Below are positions 45,401 to 45,833 of a stretch of DNA of 45,833 nt, in pieces. The DNA is from a bacterium. GTDB taxonomy: Bacteria > UBA10199 > 2-02-FULL-44-16 > JAAZCA01. The notes beneath the pieces were generated by a model. That model saw only the letters and a list, made by a program, of their open reading frames with translations. It was not told the origin of the DNA and made no database searches. Position 1 is the first letter of the stretch, and each line of letters opens with the position of its first letter. A program made the position numbers and the translations under genes. The stretch covers positions 1 to 45,833 of the forward strand of contig JBAZOP010000017.1 of the NCBI GenBank assembly GCA_041648665.1, read 5' to 3'.

Positions 45401-45672
45401 TACGGCCCTGCCCTTTCCGCGATCTGCTCGACGAGCAGCTCGCTCTGTCGCTTCTTGCCCAAAGGATCCCCGTCAAAGAGGCGGAGGATCTCGATGGCCA
45501 CGTTGTGGCGGACGCGGCCCTCTTCGCTGCTGATGGTCTCCAGGAGTTGCAGCTTGGCGAACAGCACGCCCATGACGATCTGCCCGTCAGCGCTGGCGGC
45601 CACCCTACGAAAAGCCTCGTCAATGCGCTGCTGTACCTCCTTGGGAGTCAGACCTTCCAGTTCCTTGCGCAT
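45400..45672 (-). CDS. Bbp19-like structural-region protein
   Basis: 90 residues from ATG 45672. FRRVAASADGQIVMGVLFAKL (21-41) and EGRVRHNVAIEILRLFD (51-67) fit the Bbp19-like pattern (F..vfasp.G..VL..L...c...EGrR.....Il), encoded between the portal side and scaffold in BPP-1-type phages. It is helical and soluble, with no membrane span. Exact function is not established. First gene after the hairpin at the circle junction. Confidence 0.7.
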   Translation of the reverse strand: MRKELEGLTPKEVQQRIDEAFRRVAASADGQIVMGVLFAKLQLLETISSEEGRVRHNVAIEILRLFDGDPLGKKRQSELLVEQIAERAGP

Positions 45673-45693
45673 CGGCTTCCCGTCTCCTCTACA

Positions 45694-45833
45694 GAAGACC
45701 CGCGAGCGGGTTGCCCCACCCGCGGGTCTCGCCTGTTTACATGCCGGCAGGCAGCGGCAGTTCCGCGAACACGATGCTCACGACGTAGGTCGAGGACGAG
45801 GCCACGACGCCCACGACGGCGATCGCGGTCGCC
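45694..45833. repeat. Terminal direct repeat, right copy
   Basis: Copy of 1-140 (offset 45,693) with C at 45820 in place of A at 127. It contains the hairpin at 45696-45729 and re-enters the 3' end of the structural gene found at 44-709. Confidence 0.95.
45737..45833 (-). CDS. Partial copy of the 44-709 structural gene, 3' end
   Basis: Minus-strand 3' end (stop at 45737) of the same gene that is complete at 44-709; the rest is cut by the window edge. Only about 32 codons are present, with Ala instead of Ser at residue 195. It is not a separate gene but the wrap-around of a circular or terminally redundant genome. Confidence 0.9.
   Translation of the reverse strand, partial: ATAIAVVGVVASSSTYVVSIVFAELPLPAGM

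Noticed and set aside
43128..45623. An 831-codon minus-strand frame across scaffold and capsid genes
   Set aside because: It is an alternative frame of the scaffold and capsid genes, with a low-complexity Arg/Gly/His composition, while those frames match known families and have proper RBSs.

Overview
The window is a complete or near-complete temperate phage genome, not a slice of a bacterial chromosome. Its last 140 bases (45694-45833) repeat its first 140 with one mismatch, so the sequence closes into a circle (or is terminally redundant) with a unit of 45,693 bp. The morphogenesis genes point to a short-tailed phage of the Bordetella BPP-1 / Salmonella epsilon15 kind: a T7-type head-tail connector portal, an epsilon15 gp7-like capsid protein, Bbp16- and Bbp19-like proteins, T7 gp11/gp12-like tail tube and nozzle proteins, and three large internal virion proteins. 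DNA is roughly two-thirds G+C, with local dips in a lipoprotein gene (about 20 kb) and a tailspike gene (about 23-24 kb). The host cannot be read from the sequence. A high-GC bacterium whose secreted proteins carry InlB-type repeats is a guess only.

Almost everything is on the minus strand and reads from high to low coordinates. From the switch region near 19.3 kb leftward come: small DNA-binding regulators, an excisionase-like protein, a recombination pair (ERF-family annealing protein and PD-(D/E)XK exonuclease), a structured tRNA-like element, a KilAC antirepressor-like protein, ParB-like proteins, a replication initiator with iterons inside its own gene, a Dam-type adenine methylase, an HNH nuclease, and about fifteen small tightly overlapping genes. 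Candidate small terminase and the large terminase follow (4.98-7.03 kb). A promoter with a perfect -35 element lies at 4.05-4.08 kb, ahead of the portal and further virion genes.

Across the circle junction the minus strand continues: Bbp19-like protein, scaffold, capsid, cement protein, tail proteins, internal virion proteins including a 2301-residue polyvalent protein, fibres, an M23 peptidase, a tailspike, a holin candidate and two overlapping spanin-like frames (ending at 22.2 kb). The plus strand holds the lysogeny genes: an XRE repressor (19397), a lipoprotein moron (19894), a tyrosine integrase (21140), and an isolated small gene (18675).

Together this is a standard temperate plan. A repressor and an RHH protein face each other across a promoter region, the lytic operon runs one way round the circle, and the integrase converges on the lysis genes. 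Unusual elements are the giant injected-type protein with zincin, ParB-like and RelA/SpoT-like regions; four copies of one sugar-binding-like module spread over three virion proteins; iterons with a strict 15-bp phase; two small genes hidden in an overlap chain; and an amber-interrupted Cys-rich gene.
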